A program made the position numbers and the translations under genes. A stretch of DNA of 64,000 nt, taken from Magicicada septendecula. Taxonomy: Eukaryota > Arthropoda > Insecta > Hemiptera > Cicadidae. Numbering within the stretch: the first letter of the stretch is position 1; each line of letters starts with the position of its first letter. The stretch lies in contig CM068372.1 in assembly GCA_034769895.1 (NCBI GenBank), positions 242,258,343-242,322,342 on the forward strand. The letters run 5' to 3'. The notes beneath the pieces are model-generated. The model saw only the letters and a program-made list of their open reading frames with translations, had not been told where the DNA came from and searched no databases. Positions 34,836 through 48,037 of this stretch are shown here, one piece after another.

Positions 34836-37270
34836 ACTCTTGTTAAATCATAAAATGTTTCAGGTAAACTACCCGTTTCTCTTAACCGATCTTCTCCAAA
34901 ATCAACGGACCTTCCGTCCTCTACAATTCAGGGAAGCATGCAAAAAAAATATTTGATTCTGTCTGAATGTGCGGCACTTATCGTTCGTCATGGAAACATT
35001 TCTCTTGTTACAACGTAAAATGTTGCACGTAAACTACCCCTTTCCCTTAACTGATCTTCACCAAAATCAATAGACCTTGAGCTCTCTGCAACTCAGGAAA
35101 GAGTGCAAAAAATTATTTGATTCTCATTGAATTTTCGGCAGTTATCGTTCGTCATAAAAAAATTACCCTTTTTAAAACATAAAACGTTGCTGATAAACTA
35201 CCCCTTCCCTTAACCGATCTTCAACAAAATCAACAGACCTTCAGTTCTCTTTAGTTCAAAAAGGTATGCAAAAACCTAGTTGATTCTGTTTGAATTTACG
35301 GCAGTTATCGTTCGTCATATAAAAAATTACCCTTGTTAAAACATAAAATGTTGCTGGTAAACTGCCCCTTTCCCTTAACCGATCTTCACCAACACCAATA
35401 GGTATTGAGAACTCTACAATACAAAGCTGTATGCAAAACATCATTTGATTCTGTTTGAATTTGCGGCTGTTATCGTTTACTATGGAAAAAATTACCCTTG
35501 AAAAAAAAAACCGTTGCTGGTAAACTACCCCTTTCCCTTAACCGATCTTCACCAAAAACGACAGGTCTTGGGTACTCTACAATTCAGGCTTGTATGCAAA
35601 CAATTATTTGATTTTGTTTGAATTTGCGGCTCTTATCGTTTGCCATAGAAAACACCCTTGATAAAACATAAAACGTTGCTGGTAAACTACCCTATTCCAT
35701 TAATCGATCTTCACCAATAACAATAGGTCTTGAGAACTCTACAATTCAGGGCTGTATGCAAAACATTAGTTGATTCTCTTTGAACTTACGGCAGTTATCG
35801 TTCGTCACAGAAAAAATACCCATGTTAAAACATAAAACGTTGCAGGTAAACTACCCCTTTCCCTTAACCGATCTTCACCAAAAACAATAGGTCTTTAGTA
35901 CTCAACAAAACAGGTCAGTATGCAAAAAAGTATTTGATTCTGTTTGAATTTGCGGCTCTTATCGTTTGCCATAGATAATACCCTTTTAAAACATAAAACA
36001 TTGCAGGTAAACTACCCCTTTCCCTTACCCGATCTTCACCAAAAACAATAGGTCTTTAGTACTCAACAAAACAGGGCAGTATGCAGAAACGTATTTGATT
36101 CTGTTTGAATTTGCGGCTCTTATCGTTTGCCATAAATAATACCCTTTTAAAACATAAAACGTTGCAGGTAAACTACCCCTTTCCTTTAACCGATCTTCAC
36201 CAAAAACGATAGGTCTTGAGAACTCTACAATTCAGGATTTTATGTAAAATATTATATGATTTTGTTTGAATTTGCGGCTGTTATCGTTTGCCATACAAAA
36301 TACCCTTGATAAAACAAAAAACGTGGCAGGTAAACTACCCCTTTCCCTCAAACGATCTTCACCAAAAACAATAGGTCTTTAGTACTTAAGAAATCAGGGC
36401 TGTATTCAAAATCTTAACTGATTCTGTTTGAATTTGCGGCTCTTATCGTTTGTCATAGAAAATACCCTTTTAAAACATAAAACGTTGCTGGTAAACTACC
36501 CCTTTTCCTTAACCGATCTTCGCCAAAATCGAAAGTCCTTGAGACCTCTACAATTCAGGGACGTATGCAAAAAATTATTTGATTCTGTTTGAATTTGCGG
36601 CAGTTATCGTTTGCCATAGAAAATACGCTTGATAAAAAAACGTTGCAGGTAAACTACCCCTTCCCCATAACCGATCTTCACCAAAAACAATAGGTCTTGA
36701 GTACTCTACAAATCAGGGCTGTATGCAAAACATTATTTGATTCTGTTTGAATTTGCGGCTGTTATCGTTTGCCATAGAAAATACCCTTGTTAAAAAAACG
36801 TTGCAGGTAAACTACCCCTTTCCCTCAACCGATCTTCACCAAAAACAATAGGTCTTGAGAACTCTACAATTTAGGGCTGTATGCAAATAATCTTTTGATT
36901 CTGTTTGAATTTGCGGCTGTTATCGTTTGCCATAGGAAATACCCTTGTTAAAACATAAAACGTTACAGGTAAACTACCCCTTTCCCTTAACCGATCTTCA
37001 CCAAAAACAATAGGTCTTGAGAACTCTACAATTCAGGGCTGTATACGAAACATTATTTAATTCTGTTTGAATTTGCGGCTGTTATCGTTTGCCAACAAAA
37101 AAATTTCCCTTGATAAAAAAAAAACCGTTGCAGGTAAACTACCCCTTTCCCTTAACCGATCTTCACCAAAAACAACAGGTCGCGAATACTCTACAAATCA
37201 GGGCTGTTTGCAAAAAATTATTTGATTCTGTTTTAATTTGCGGCAGTTATCGTTTACCATAGAAAAAAAA
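34836..37270 (+). repeat. Satellite monomers, about 15 copies
   Basis: Standard run with the Y marker. A small change near 36850 (CAATAGGTC where other late units have CAATACGTC) is private among the 4.18 kb units. Confidence 0.9.
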
Positions 37271-37416
37271 TCTACAGACAGACACACACACAGACACTTT
37301 TCGGAAAATGACTTTTTTTCATGTTTTGAGTGTAGTAGAATCAGAATCTGCAATAATCTCGAACACGATTTTTTTTGCCATCACCATACTTCCATTCCTT
37401 AAGGAATATGGAAGTA
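37271..37416 (+). repeat. Block D-alpha
   Basis: 146-bp form. Confidence 0.85.
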
Positions 37417-37906
37417 AAAATTACCCTTGATAAAAAAAAACCGATGCAGGTAAACTACCCCTTTACCTCAACCGATCTTCACCAAAAACAATAGGTCGTG
37501 AGTACTCTACAAATCAGAGCTGTATGCAAAACATTATTTGATTCTGTTTGAATTTGCGGCTGTTATCGTTTGCCATAGAAAATACCCTTGTTAAAAAAAC
37601 GTTGCAGGTAAACTACCCCTTTCCCTCAACCGATCTTCACCAAAAACAATACGTCTTGAGAACTCTACAATTTAGGGCTGTATGCAAATAATCTTTTGAT
37701 TCTGTTTGAATTTGCGGCTGTTATCGTTTGCCACAGGCAATACCCTTGTTAAAACATAAAACGTTACAGGTAAACTACCCCTTTCCCTTAACCGATCTTC
37801 ACCAAAAACAATAGGTCTTGAGAACTCTACAATTCAGGGCTGTGTACGAAACATTATTTAATTCTGTTTGAATTTGCGGCAGTTATCGTTTGCCATAGAA
37901 AAAAAA
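37417..37906 (+). repeat. Satellite monomers, 3 copies
   Basis: D-alpha to D-beta spacer, Y form. Confidence 0.9.
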
Positions 37907-38056
37907 TCTACACACAGACAGACAGACACACAGACACTTTTCGGAAAACGACTTTTTTTCATTTTTTGAGTGTAGTACAAACAGAATCTGCAATAATCTC
38001 GAACATGATTTTTTTTGCCATCACCATACTTCCATTCCTTAAGGAATATGGAAGTA
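37907..38056 (+). repeat. Block D-beta
   Basis: Standard 150-bp beta copy. Confidence 0.85.
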
Positions 38057-38551
38057 AAAATTACACTTGTTTTAAAAAAAAAACCGTTGCAGGTAAACTA
38101 CCCCTTTCGCTTAACCGATCTTCACCAAAATCAATAGATATTGAATATTCAACAAATCAGGACTACATGCAAAAAATTATTTGATTCTGTTTGAATTTGC
38201 GACTTTTATCGTTTGCCATAAAAAATACCATTTTAAAACATAAAACGTTTCAGGTAAACTACCCCTTTCCCTTAACCGATCTTCACCTAAAACAATAGGT
38301 CTTGAGTACGCTACAGATCAGATCTGTATGCAAAACATTATTTGATTCTGTTTGAATTTGCGGCTCTTATCGTTTGCCATAGAAAATACCCTTTTAAAAC
38401 ATAAAATGTAGCAGGTAAACTACCCCTTTCCCTTAACCGATCTTCACCAAAAACAATAGGTCTTGAGAACTCTGCAATTTTAGGGCTGTATGCAAATAAT
38501 CTTTTGATTCTGTTTGAATTTGCGGCTGTTATCGTTTGCCAAACAAAAAAT
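38057..38551 (+). repeat. Satellite monomers, 3 copies
   Basis: D-beta to cassette A spacer, 495 bp. Confidence 0.9.
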
Positions 38552-39020
38552 ATTGGTATGGAGAACCATACATGACTTCCATGTTCTACGATTTATATTT
38601 AAAATCATATTCGAAATGAAATATTTCCATAGACTACTTCGTCTTTCTACTTATTGCTTCAGCATTAACCATAGTACTGTGGTCACTAACGTATACCACC
38701 TCACGTTTTCGCACTCGATTTTCACCGATGATTGCAGGCGATGGCACTGCCGAAAAGTCTGGTTTTGCAGAAAACATTGAACTACGGCTAAAGAGCTCGG
38801 GAAGCAATTTTAACAAAAAAACTACTTCTTTGTTGCCGATAATGTAGTACACATATGAAAAATTCTGCCCTCCACCTTCAACTATAATTTTTAATAATAG
38901 AAAATTACCTCCACCCCGTTCACCTAACCTCTTCATTTATAGATATTTCATCTACGTTTCTACAGTGGATTACTATGAGCTTCTTATCAGGATACTTTAT
39001 TTATAAAAATTAAGTACCTT
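38552..39020 (+). repeat. Cassette A, copy 9 (late subtype)
   Basis: 469 bp; the right junction reads AAGTACCTTACTC rather than AAGTACTTTACTC. Confidence 0.85.
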
Positions 39021-41452
39021 ACTCTTGTTAAATCATAAAATGTTTCAGGTAAACTACCCGTTTCTCTTAACCGATCTTCTCCAAAATCAACGGACCTTCC
39101 GTCCTCTACAATTCAGGGAAGCATGCAAAAAAAATATTTGATTCTGTCTGAATGTGCGGCACTTATCGTTCGTCATGGAAACATTTCTCTTGTTACAACG
39201 TAAAATGTTGCACGTAAACTACCCCTTTCCCTTAACTGATCTTCACCAAAATCAATAGACCTTGAGCTCTCTGCAACTCAGGAAAGAGTGCAAAAAATTA
39301 TTTGATTCTCATTGAATTTTCGGCAGTTATCGTTCGTCATAAAAAAATTACCCTTTTTAAAACATAAAACGTTGCTGATAAACTACCCCTTCCCTTAACC
39401 GATCTTCAACAAAATCAACAGACCTTCAGTTCTCTTTAGTTCAAAAAGGTATGCAAAAACCTAGTTGATTCTGTTTGAATTTACGGCAGTTATCGTTCGT
39501 CATATAAAAAATTACCCTTGTTAAAACATAAAATGTTGCTGGTAAACTACCCCTTTCCCTTAACCGATCTTCACCAACACCAATAGGTATTGAGAACTCT
39601 ACAATACAAAGCTGTATGCAAAACATCATTTGATTCTGTTTGAATTTGCGGCTGTTATCGTTTACTATGGAAAAAATTACCCTTGAAAAAAAAACCGTTG
39701 CTGGTAAACTACCCCTTTCCCTTAACCGATCTTCACCAAAAACGACAGGTCTTGGGTACTCTACAATTCAGGCTTGTATGCAAACAATTATTTGATTTTG
39801 TTTGAATTTGCGGCTCTTATCGTTTGCCATAGAAAACACCCTTGATAAAACATAAAACGTTGCTGGTAAACTACCCTATTCCATTAATCGATCTTCACCA
39901 ATAACAATAGGTCTTGAGAACTCTACAATTCAGGGCTGTATGCAAAACATTAGTTGATTCTCTTTGAACTTACGGCAGTTATCGTTCGTCACAGAAAAAA
40001 TACCCATGTTAAAACATAAAACGTTGCAGGTAAACTACCCCTTTCCCTTAACCGATCTTCACCAAAAACAATAGGTCTTTAGTACTCAACAAAACAGGTC
40101 AGTATGCAAAAAAGTATTTGATTCTGTTTGAATTTGCGGCTCTTATCGTTTGCCATAGATAATACCCTTTTAAAACATAAAACATTGCAGGTAAACTACC
40201 CCTTTCCCCTACCCGATCTTCACCAAAAACAATAGGTCTTTAGTACTCAACAAAACAGGGCAGTATGCAGAAACGTATTTGATTCTGTTTGAATTTGCGG
40301 CTCTTATCGTTTGCCATAAATAATACCCTTTTAAAACATAAAACGTTGCAGGTAAACTACCCCTTTCCTTTAACCGATCTTCACCAAAAACGATAGGTCT
40401 TGAGAACTCTACAATTCAGGATTTTATGTAAAATATTATATGATTTTGTTTGAATTTGCGGCTGTTATCGTTTGCCATACAAAATACCCTTGATAAAACA
40501 AAAAACGTGGCAGGTAAACTACCCCTTTCCCTCAAACGATCTTCACCAAAAACAATAGGTCTTTAGTACTTAAGAAATCAGGGCTGTATTCAAAATCTTA
40601 ACTGATTCTGTTTGAATTTGCGGCTCTTATCGTTTGTCATAGAAAATACCCTTTTAAAACATAAAACGTTGCTGGTAAACTACCCCTTTTCCTTAACCGA
40701 TCTTCGCCAAAATCGAAAGTCCTTGAGACCTCTACAATTCAGGGACGTATGCAAAAAATTATTTGATTCTGTTTGAATTTGCGGCAGTTATCGTTTGCCA
40801 TAGAAAATACGCTTGATAAAAAAACGTTGCAGGTAAACTACCCCTTCCCCATAACCGATCTTCACCAAAAACAATAGGTCTTGAGTACTCTACAAATCAG
40901 GGCTGTATGCAAAACATTATTTGATTCTGTTTGAATTTGCGGCTGTTATCGTTTGCCATAGAAAATACCCTTGTTAAAAAAACGTTGCAGGTAAACTACC
41001 CCTTTCCCTCAACCGATCTTCACCAAAAACAATACGTCTTGAGAACTCTACAATTTAGGGCTGTATGCAAATAATCTTTTGATTCTGTTTGAATTTGCGG
41101 CTGTTATCGTTTGCCATAGGAAATACCCTTGTTAAAACATAAAACGTTACAGGTAAACTACCCCTTTCCCTTAACCGATCTTCACCAAAAACAATAGGTC
41201 TTGAGAACTCTACAATTCAGGGCTGTATACGAAACATTATTTAATTCTGTTTGAATTTGCGGCTGTTATCGTTTGCCAACAAAAAAATTTCCCTTGATTA
41301 AAAAAAACCGTTGCAGGTAAACTACCCCTTTCCCTCAACCGATCTTCACCAAAAACAACAGGTCGCGAGTACTCTACAAATCAGGGCTGTTTGCAAAAAA
41401 TTATTTGATTCTGTTTTAATTTGCGGCAGTTATCGTTTACCATAGAAAAAAA
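39021..41452 (+). repeat. Satellite monomers, about 15 copies
   Basis: Standard run; private TTTCCCCTACCCG near 40203. Confidence 0.9.
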
Positions 41453-41602
41453 TCTACAGACAGACACACACACACACAGACACTTTTCGGAAAATGACTT
41501 TTTTTCATGTTTTGAGTGTAGTAGAATCAGAATCTGCAATAATCTCGAACACGATTTTTTTTGCCATCACCATACTTCCATTCCTTAAGGAATATGGAAG
41601 TA
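41453..41602 (+). repeat. Block D-alpha
   Basis: 150 bp; the AC tract is four bases longer than in sister units. Confidence 0.85.
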
Positions 41603-42092
41603 AAAATTACCCTTGATAAAAAAAAACCGATGCAGGTAAACTACCCCTTTACCTCAACCGATCTTCACCAAAAACAATAGGTCGTGAGTACTCTACAAAT
41701 CAGAGCTGTATGCAAAACATTATTTGATTCTGTTTGAATTTGCGGCTGTTATCGTTTGCCATAGAAAATACACTTGTTAAAAAAACGTTGCAGGTAAACT
41801 ACCGCTTTCCCTCAACCGATCTTCACCAAAAACAATACGTCTTGAGAACTCTACAATTTAGGGCTGTATGCAAATAATCTTTTGATTCTGTTTGAATTTG
41901 CGGCTGTTATCGTTTGCCACAGGCAATACCCTTGTTAAAACATAAAACGTTACAGGTAAACTACCCCTTTCCCTTAACCGATCTTCACCAAAAACAATAG
42001 GTCTTGAGAACTCTACAATTCAGGGCTGTGTACGAAACATTATTTAATTCTGTTTGAATTTGCGGCAGTTATCGTTTGCCATAGAAAAAAAA
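41603..42092 (+). repeat. Satellite monomers, 3 copies
   Basis: D-alpha to D-beta spacer, X form, private ACCGCTTTCCC near 41801. Confidence 0.9.
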
Positions 42093-42242
42093 TCTACACA
42101 CAGACAGACAGACACACAGACACTTTTCGGAAAACGACTTTTTTTCATTTTTTGAGTGTAGTACAAACAGAATCTGCAATAATCTCGAACATGATTTTTT
42201 TTGCCATCACCATACTTCCATTCCTTAAGGAATATGGAAGTA
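42093..42242 (+). repeat. Block D-beta
   Basis: Standard 150-bp beta copy. Confidence 0.85.
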
Positions 42243-42737
42243 AAAATTACACTTGTTTTAAAAAAAAAACCGTTGCAGGTAAACTACCCCTTTCGCTTAA
42301 CCGATCTTCACCAAAATCAATAGATATTGAATATTCAACAAATCAGGACTACATGCAAAAAATTATTTGATTCTGTTTGAATTTGCGACTTTTATCGTTT
42401 GCCATAAAAAATACCATTTTAAAACATAAAACGTTTCAGGTAAACTACCCCTTTCCCTTAACCGATCTTCACCTAAAACAATAGGTCTTGAGTACGCTAC
42501 AGATCAGATCTGTATGCAAAACATTATTTGATTCTGTTTGAATTTGCGGCTCTTATCGTTTGCCATAGAAAATACCCTTTTAAAACATAAAATGTAGCAG
42601 GTAAACTACCCCTTTCCCTTAACCGATCTTCACCAAAAACAATAGGTCTTGAGAACTCTGCAATTTTAGGGCTGTATGCAAATAATCTTTTGATTCTGTT
42701 TGAATTTGCGGCTGTTATCGTTTGCCAAACAAAAAAT
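42243..42737 (+). repeat. Satellite monomers, 3 copies
   Basis: D-beta to cassette A spacer, 495 bp. Confidence 0.9.
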
Positions 42738-43206
42738 ATTGGTATGGAGAACCATACATGACTTCCATGTTCTACGATTTATATTTAAAATCATATTCGA
42801 AATGAAATATTTCCATAGACTACTTCGTCTTTCTACTTATTGCTTCAGCATTAACCATAGTACTGTGGTCACTAACGTATACCACCTCACGTTTTCGCAC
42901 TCGATTTTCACCGATGATTGCAGGCGATGGCACTGCCGAAAAGTCTGGTTTTGCAGAAAACATTGAACTACGGCTAAAGAGCTCGGGAAGCAATTTTAAC
43001 AAAAAAACTACTTCTTTGTTGCCGATAATGTAGTACACATATGAAAAATTCTGCCCTCCACCTTCAACTATAATTTTTAATAATAGAAAATTACCTCCAC
43101 CCCGTTCACCTAACCTCTTCATTTATAGATATTTCATCTACGTTTCTACAGTGGATTACTATGAGCTTCTTATCAGGATACTTTATTTATAAAAATTAAG
43201 TACTTT
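42738..43206 (+). repeat. Cassette A, copy 10 (late subtype)
   Basis: 469 bp; last of the seven late-subtype copies. Confidence 0.85.
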
Positions 43207-44827
43207 ACTCTTGTTAAATCATAAAATGTTTCAGGTAAACTACCCCTTTCTCTTAACCGATCTTCTCCAAAATCAACAGACCTTCCGTCCTCTACAATTC
43301 AGGGAAGCATGCAAAAAAATATTTGATTCTGTCTGAATGTGCGGCACTTATCGTTCGTCATGGAAACATTTCTCTTGTTACAACGTAAAATGTTGCAGGT
43401 AAACTACCCCTTTCCCTTAACTGATCTTCACCAAAATCAATAGACCTTGAGCTCTCTGCAACTCAGGAAAGAGTGCAAAAAATTAGTTGATTCTCATTGA
43501 ATTTTCGGCAGTTATCGTTCGTCATAAAAAAATTACCCTTTTTAAAACATAAAACGTTGCTGATAAACTACCCCTTCCCTTAACCGATCTTCAACAAAAT
43601 CAACAGACCTTCAGTTCTCTTTAGTTCAAAAAGGTATGCAAAAACCTAGTTGATTCTGTTTGAATTTACGGCAGTTATCGTTCGTCATATAAAAAATTAC
43701 CCTTGCTAAAACATAAAATGTTGCTGGTAAACTACCCCTTTCCCTTAACCGATCTTCACCAACACCAATAGGTATTGAGAACTCTACAATACAAAGCTGT
43801 ATGCAAAACATCATTTGATTCTGTTTGAATTTGCGGCTCTTATCGTTTGCCATAGATAATACCCTTTTAAAACATAAAACGTTGCAGGTAAACTACCCCT
43901 TTCCCTTAACCGATCTTCACCAAAAAAGATAGGTCTTTAGTACTCAAGAAATCAGGGCTGTATGCAAAATCTTAACTGATTCTGTTTGAATTTGCGGCTC
44001 TTATCGTTTGCCATAGAAAATACCCTTTTAAAACATAAAACGTTGCTGGTAAACTACCCCTTTTCCTTAACCGATCTTCGCCAAAATCGAAAGTCCTTGA
44101 GACCTCTACAATTCAGGGACGTATGCAAAAAAGTATTTGATTCTGTTTGAATTTGCGGCAGTTATCGTTTGCCATAGAAAATACGCTTGATAAAAAAACG
44201 TTGCAGGTAAACTACCCCTTCCCCTTAACCGATCTTCACCAAAAACAATAGGTCTTGAGTACTCTACAAATCAGGGCTGTATGCAAAACATTATTTGATT
44301 CTGTTTGAATTTGCGGCTGTTATCGTTTGCCATAGAAAATACCCTTGTTAAAAAAACGTTGCAGGTAAACTACCCCTTTCCCTCAACCGATCTTCACCAA
44401 AAACAATAGGTCTTGAGAACTCTACAATTTAGGGCTGTATGCAAATAATCTTTTGATTCTGTTTGAATTTGCGGCTGTTATCGTTTGCCATAGGAAATAC
44501 CCTTGTTAAAACATAAAACGTTACAGGTAAACTACCCCTTTCCCTTAACCGATCTTCACCAAAAACAATAGGTCTTGAGAACTCTACAATTCAGGGCTGT
44601 ATACGAAACATTATTTAATTCTGTTTGAATTTGCGGCTGTTATCGTTTGCCAAAAAAAAAATTTCCCTTGATAAAAAAAAACCGTTGCAGGTAAACTACC
44701 CCTTTCCCTCAACCGATCTTCACCAAAGACAACAGATCGCGAGTACTCTACAAATCAGGGCTGTATGCAAAAAATTATTTGATTCTGTTTTAATTTGCGG
44801 CAGTTATCGTTTACCATAGAAAAAAAA
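43207..44827 (+). repeat. Satellite monomers, about 10 copies
   Basis: The run starts like a 4.18 kb unit but, after the fourth monomer, jumps (near 43820-43850) to a later monomer type, losing about five monomers. From there it matches 55.1-55.9 and 58.0-58.8 kb better than the upstream units. Confidence 0.88.
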
Positions 44828-44993
44828 TCTACAGACAGACAGACACACAGACAGACAGACACACACACAGACACTTTTCGGAAAATGACTTTTTTTCATG
44901 TTTTGAGTGTAGTAGAATCAGAATCTGCAATAATCTCGAACACGATTTTTTTTGCCATCACCATACTTCCATTCCTTAAGGAATATGGAAGTA
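44828..44993 (+). repeat. Block D-alpha abutting cassette C
   Basis: 166-bp alpha copy with a longer AGAC tract, three bases from cassette C. Same length as the copies at 55942 and 58805. Confidence 0.85.
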
Positions 44994-44996
44994 AAT

Positions 44997-45761
44997 ATCG
45001 GTATGGAGAACCATACATGACTTCCATATTCTAAGATTTATATTTAAAATCATTTTCAGCCAAACAGCCAGGGAAGGAATTTTAACAAAAAAATACTTCT
45101 TTGTTGCCAATAACGTAGTACACATATAAAAAAAAATTATCCCCTCCCCCTTCAACTATAATTTTGATTTATAGAAAATTACCCCCAGCCCGTTCAACTA
45201 GCCTCTTCATTTATAGATATTTCATCTACGTTTCTACAGTGGATTATTAAGATCTTATCAGGATACTTTATCAAAATTAAGTACTTTACTCATGTTACAA
45301 CAAAAAATGTTTCAGGTAAACTGCCCTTTCCCCGTAACCGATCTTCACCAAAATCAACAGACATTGAGTTCTCTATAGCTCAGGCACATATGTAAATAAA
45401 AGTACTTAACGGTAAAATCTTTTCGGCATCCTTGATAACATTATTCTATTATAGACTAAACAGTCGATTAGTAGACAATATTTTGATAAACTTATGTCTT
45501 TTATATAACTAATTACTGATTGAATGATTGTTATTTACAATAACTAGGATACGTATAAAGTTGTTTTAAAACAATTCTTAACATAATAAACAGCATCTTG
45601 CAGAGGGTTCATTCCCTAAAGACGAAAAGTCTGTCTATGAATCGTTCCTCTGGACACTTTTTCGGCTTGCATGCGTTATGTTGTTATGGGTTCAGCACTT
45701 TCCATTTAAAAAGCGTGCAAATGTAAGAAAATAAACATGAATGAGGCCACAAATAACGCGA

Positions 45762-45804
<43 letters not shown>

Positions 45805-46020
45805 TCCCTGCCTTTTTACTGTGGTAGTCATAATAATAAAATGGAAACGTAAACAGTACATAACTGAGATACGCTTGCCTGCCAAGCGCGATATATTTTC
45901 TCTTATACATGATTTACATTAAAATGAAAAAATTATAATTTTATTGCCTGGAAACAAAATTATTTTATTTTTAACAATTACCATTGTTTCAAAAAGTTTA
46001 AATGAATTTTCAAGTACTTT
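44997..46020 (+). repeat. Cassette C, copy 1
   Basis: 1024 bp composite. In order: the shared cassette start with its hairpin; TTTCAGCCAAACAGCC as in B; a diverged relative of the right half of A (about 45072-45280); one degenerate monomer (to about 45400); some 360 bp of sequence not seen in A, B or D, including the perfect palindrome TTGTTTTAAAACAA (45561-45574); a GT tract; and the AT-rich end of B. It rejoins the satellite at AAGTACTTTACTC. No coding frame is convincing. Confidence 0.82.
45766..45802 (+). repeat. GT microsatellite in cassette C copy 1
   Basis: About 37 bp of pure TG/GT; the shortest of three allelic tracts in the window. Confidence 0.95.
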
Positions 46021-46669
46021 ACTCTTGTTAAAACGTAAAAGGTTGCAGGTAAACTACCCCTTTCCCTTAACCGATCTTCACCAAAATCAAAAGGCCTTGA
46101 GTCCTCTACAATGCATTAACATATGCAAAAAATTATTTGATTCTGTTTGAATTTGCGGCAGTTATCGTTTGCCATAGAAAATACGCTTGATAAAAAACGT
46201 TGCAGGTAAACAACCCTTTCCCCTCAACCGATCTTCACCAAAAACAATAGGTCTTGAGTACTCTACAAATCAGGCCTGTATGCAGAAAATTATTTGATTC
46301 TCTTTGAACTTGCGGCTGTTATCGTTTGCCATAGAAAATACCCTTGTTAAAAAAACGTTGTAGGTAAACTACCCCTTTCCCTTAACCGATCTTCACCAAA
46401 AACAATATGTCTTGAGAACTCTACAATTCAGGGCTGTATGCGAAACATTATTTGATTCTGTTTGAATTTGCGGCTGTTATCGTTTGCCAAAAAAAAAAAA
46501 AAAAATTCCCTTGATAAAAAAAACCGTTGCCGGTAAACTACCCCTTTCCCTCAACCGATCTTCACCAAAAACAATAGGTCGCGAGTACTCTACAAATCAG
46601 GGCTGAATGCAAAAAATTATTTGATTCTGTTTGAATTTGCGGCAGTTATCGTTTGCCATAGAAAAAAAA
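46021..46669 (+). repeat. Satellite monomers, about 4 copies
   Basis: The first monomer has an unusual middle (CAATGCATTAACATATGC). A poly-A run of about 16 occurs near 46490-46505. Confidence 0.88.
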
Positions 46670-46813
46670 TCTACAGACAGACACACACACAGACAATTTT
46701 CGCAAAACGACTTTTTCATGTTTTGAGTGTAGTAGAATCAGAATCTGCAATAATCTCGAACACGATTTTTTTTGCCATCACCATACTTCCATTCCTTAAG
46801 GAATATGGAAGTA
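46670..46813 (+). repeat. Block D-alpha abutting cassette B
   Basis: 144 bp with private changes (CAATTTTCGCAAAACG and a shortened T run). A short AT-rich filler (about 15 bp) separates it from cassette B. Confidence 0.85.
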
Positions 46814-46828
46814 AAAATAATATTAAAT

Positions 46829-47060
46829 ATCGGTATGGAGAACCATACATGACTTCCATATTCTAAGATTTATATTTAAAATCATTTTCAGCCAAACAGC
46901 CAGGCTGTGTCTTACCTGCCTTTTTATTGCTGTATTAAATGAAAAATATTATATTACATTAAAATGAAAAAATTATAATTTTATTGCCTGCCAACAAAAT
47001 TATTTTATTTTTAACAATTACCATTGTTTCAAAAAGTTTAAATAAATTTTCAAGTACTTT
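46829..47060 (+). repeat. Cassette B, copy 3
   Basis: 232 bp. Distinguished from copies 1 and 2 by TTGCCTGCCAAC (TTGCCTGGCAAC there); copies 4 and 5 share the CTGCCAAC form. Confidence 0.85.
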
Positions 47061-47867
47061 ACTCTTGTTAAAACGTAAAAGGTTGCAGGTAAACTACCCC
47101 TTCCCCTTAACCGATCTTCACCAAAATCGAAAGTCATTGAGACCTCTACAATTCAGGGACGTATGCAAAAAATTATTTGATTCTGTTTCAATTTGCGGCT
47201 GTTATCGTTTGCCATAGAAAATACGCTTGATAAAAAAACGTTGCAGGTAAACTACCCCTTACCCTCAACCGATCTTCACCAAAAACAATAGGTCTTGAGT
47301 ACTCTACAAATCAGGGCTGTATGCAAAACATTATTTGATTCTGTTTGAATTTACGGCTGTTATCGTTTGCCATACAAAATACCCTTGTTAAAAAAACGTT
47401 GCAGGTAAACTACCCCTTTCCCTCAACCGATCTTCACCAAAAACAATAGGTCTTGAGAACTCTACAATTTAGGGCAGTATGCAAATAATCTTTTGATTCT
47501 GTTTGAATTTGCGGCTGTTATCGTTTGCCATAGGAAATACCCTTGTTAAAACATAAAACGTTACAGGTAAACTACCCCTTTCCCTTAACCGATCTTCACC
47601 AAAAACAATGTCTTGAGAACTCTACAATTCAGGGCTGTATGCGAAACATTATTTGATTCTGTTTGAATTTGCGGCTGTTATCGTTTGCCAAAAAAAAAAA
47701 ATTTCCATTGATAAAAAAAAACCGTTGCAGGTAAACTACCCCTTTACTTCAACCGATCTTCACCAAAAACAATAGGTCTTGAGTACTCTACAAATGAGGG
47801 CTGTATGCAAAAAATTATTTGATTCTGTTTGAATTTGCGGCAGTTATCGATTGCCATAGAAAAAAAA
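47061..47867 (+). repeat. Satellite monomers, about 5 copies
   Basis: Carries a shared two-base deletion (AACAATGTCTTGAG at about 47605) also present at 51957 and 60974, so these three stretches are sister copies. Confidence 0.9.
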
Positions 47868-48037
47868 TCTACAGACAGACACACAGACAGACAGACACAC
47901 AGACACACACACAGACACTTTTCGGAAAACGACTTTTTTTCATGTTTTGAGTGTAGTAGAATCAGAATCTGCAATAATCTCGAACACGATTTTTTTTGCC
48001 ATCACCATACTTCCATTCCTTAAGGAATATGGAAGTA
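47868..48037 (+). repeat. Block D-alpha
   Basis: 170 bp, long mixed AGAC/AC tract. The monomer before it has the private change TTATCGATTGCC. Confidence 0.85.

Larger units (their letters stand above)
34367..38551 (+). repeat. 4.18 kb higher-order repeat, Y version, copy 2
   Basis: Shares AAACTGCCCC (about 35362), CCCTTAACCG before D-alpha and ACCCTTGTTAAAA after it with the Y unit at 25839. Confidence 0.82.
38552..42737 (+). repeat. 4.19 kb higher-order repeat, X version, copy 3
   Basis: Carries X markers GATTAAAAAAAACC before D-alpha and ACACTTGTTAAAA after it, but not ACTACTCC, so it is a slightly diverged X unit. Confidence 0.8.

Noticed and set aside
45601-45625. RNA polymerase III B-box-like GGTTCATTCC in cassette C
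   Set aside because: It differs from the B-box consensus at a key position and I see no A box at the right distance, so a tRNA or SINE origin is not supported.
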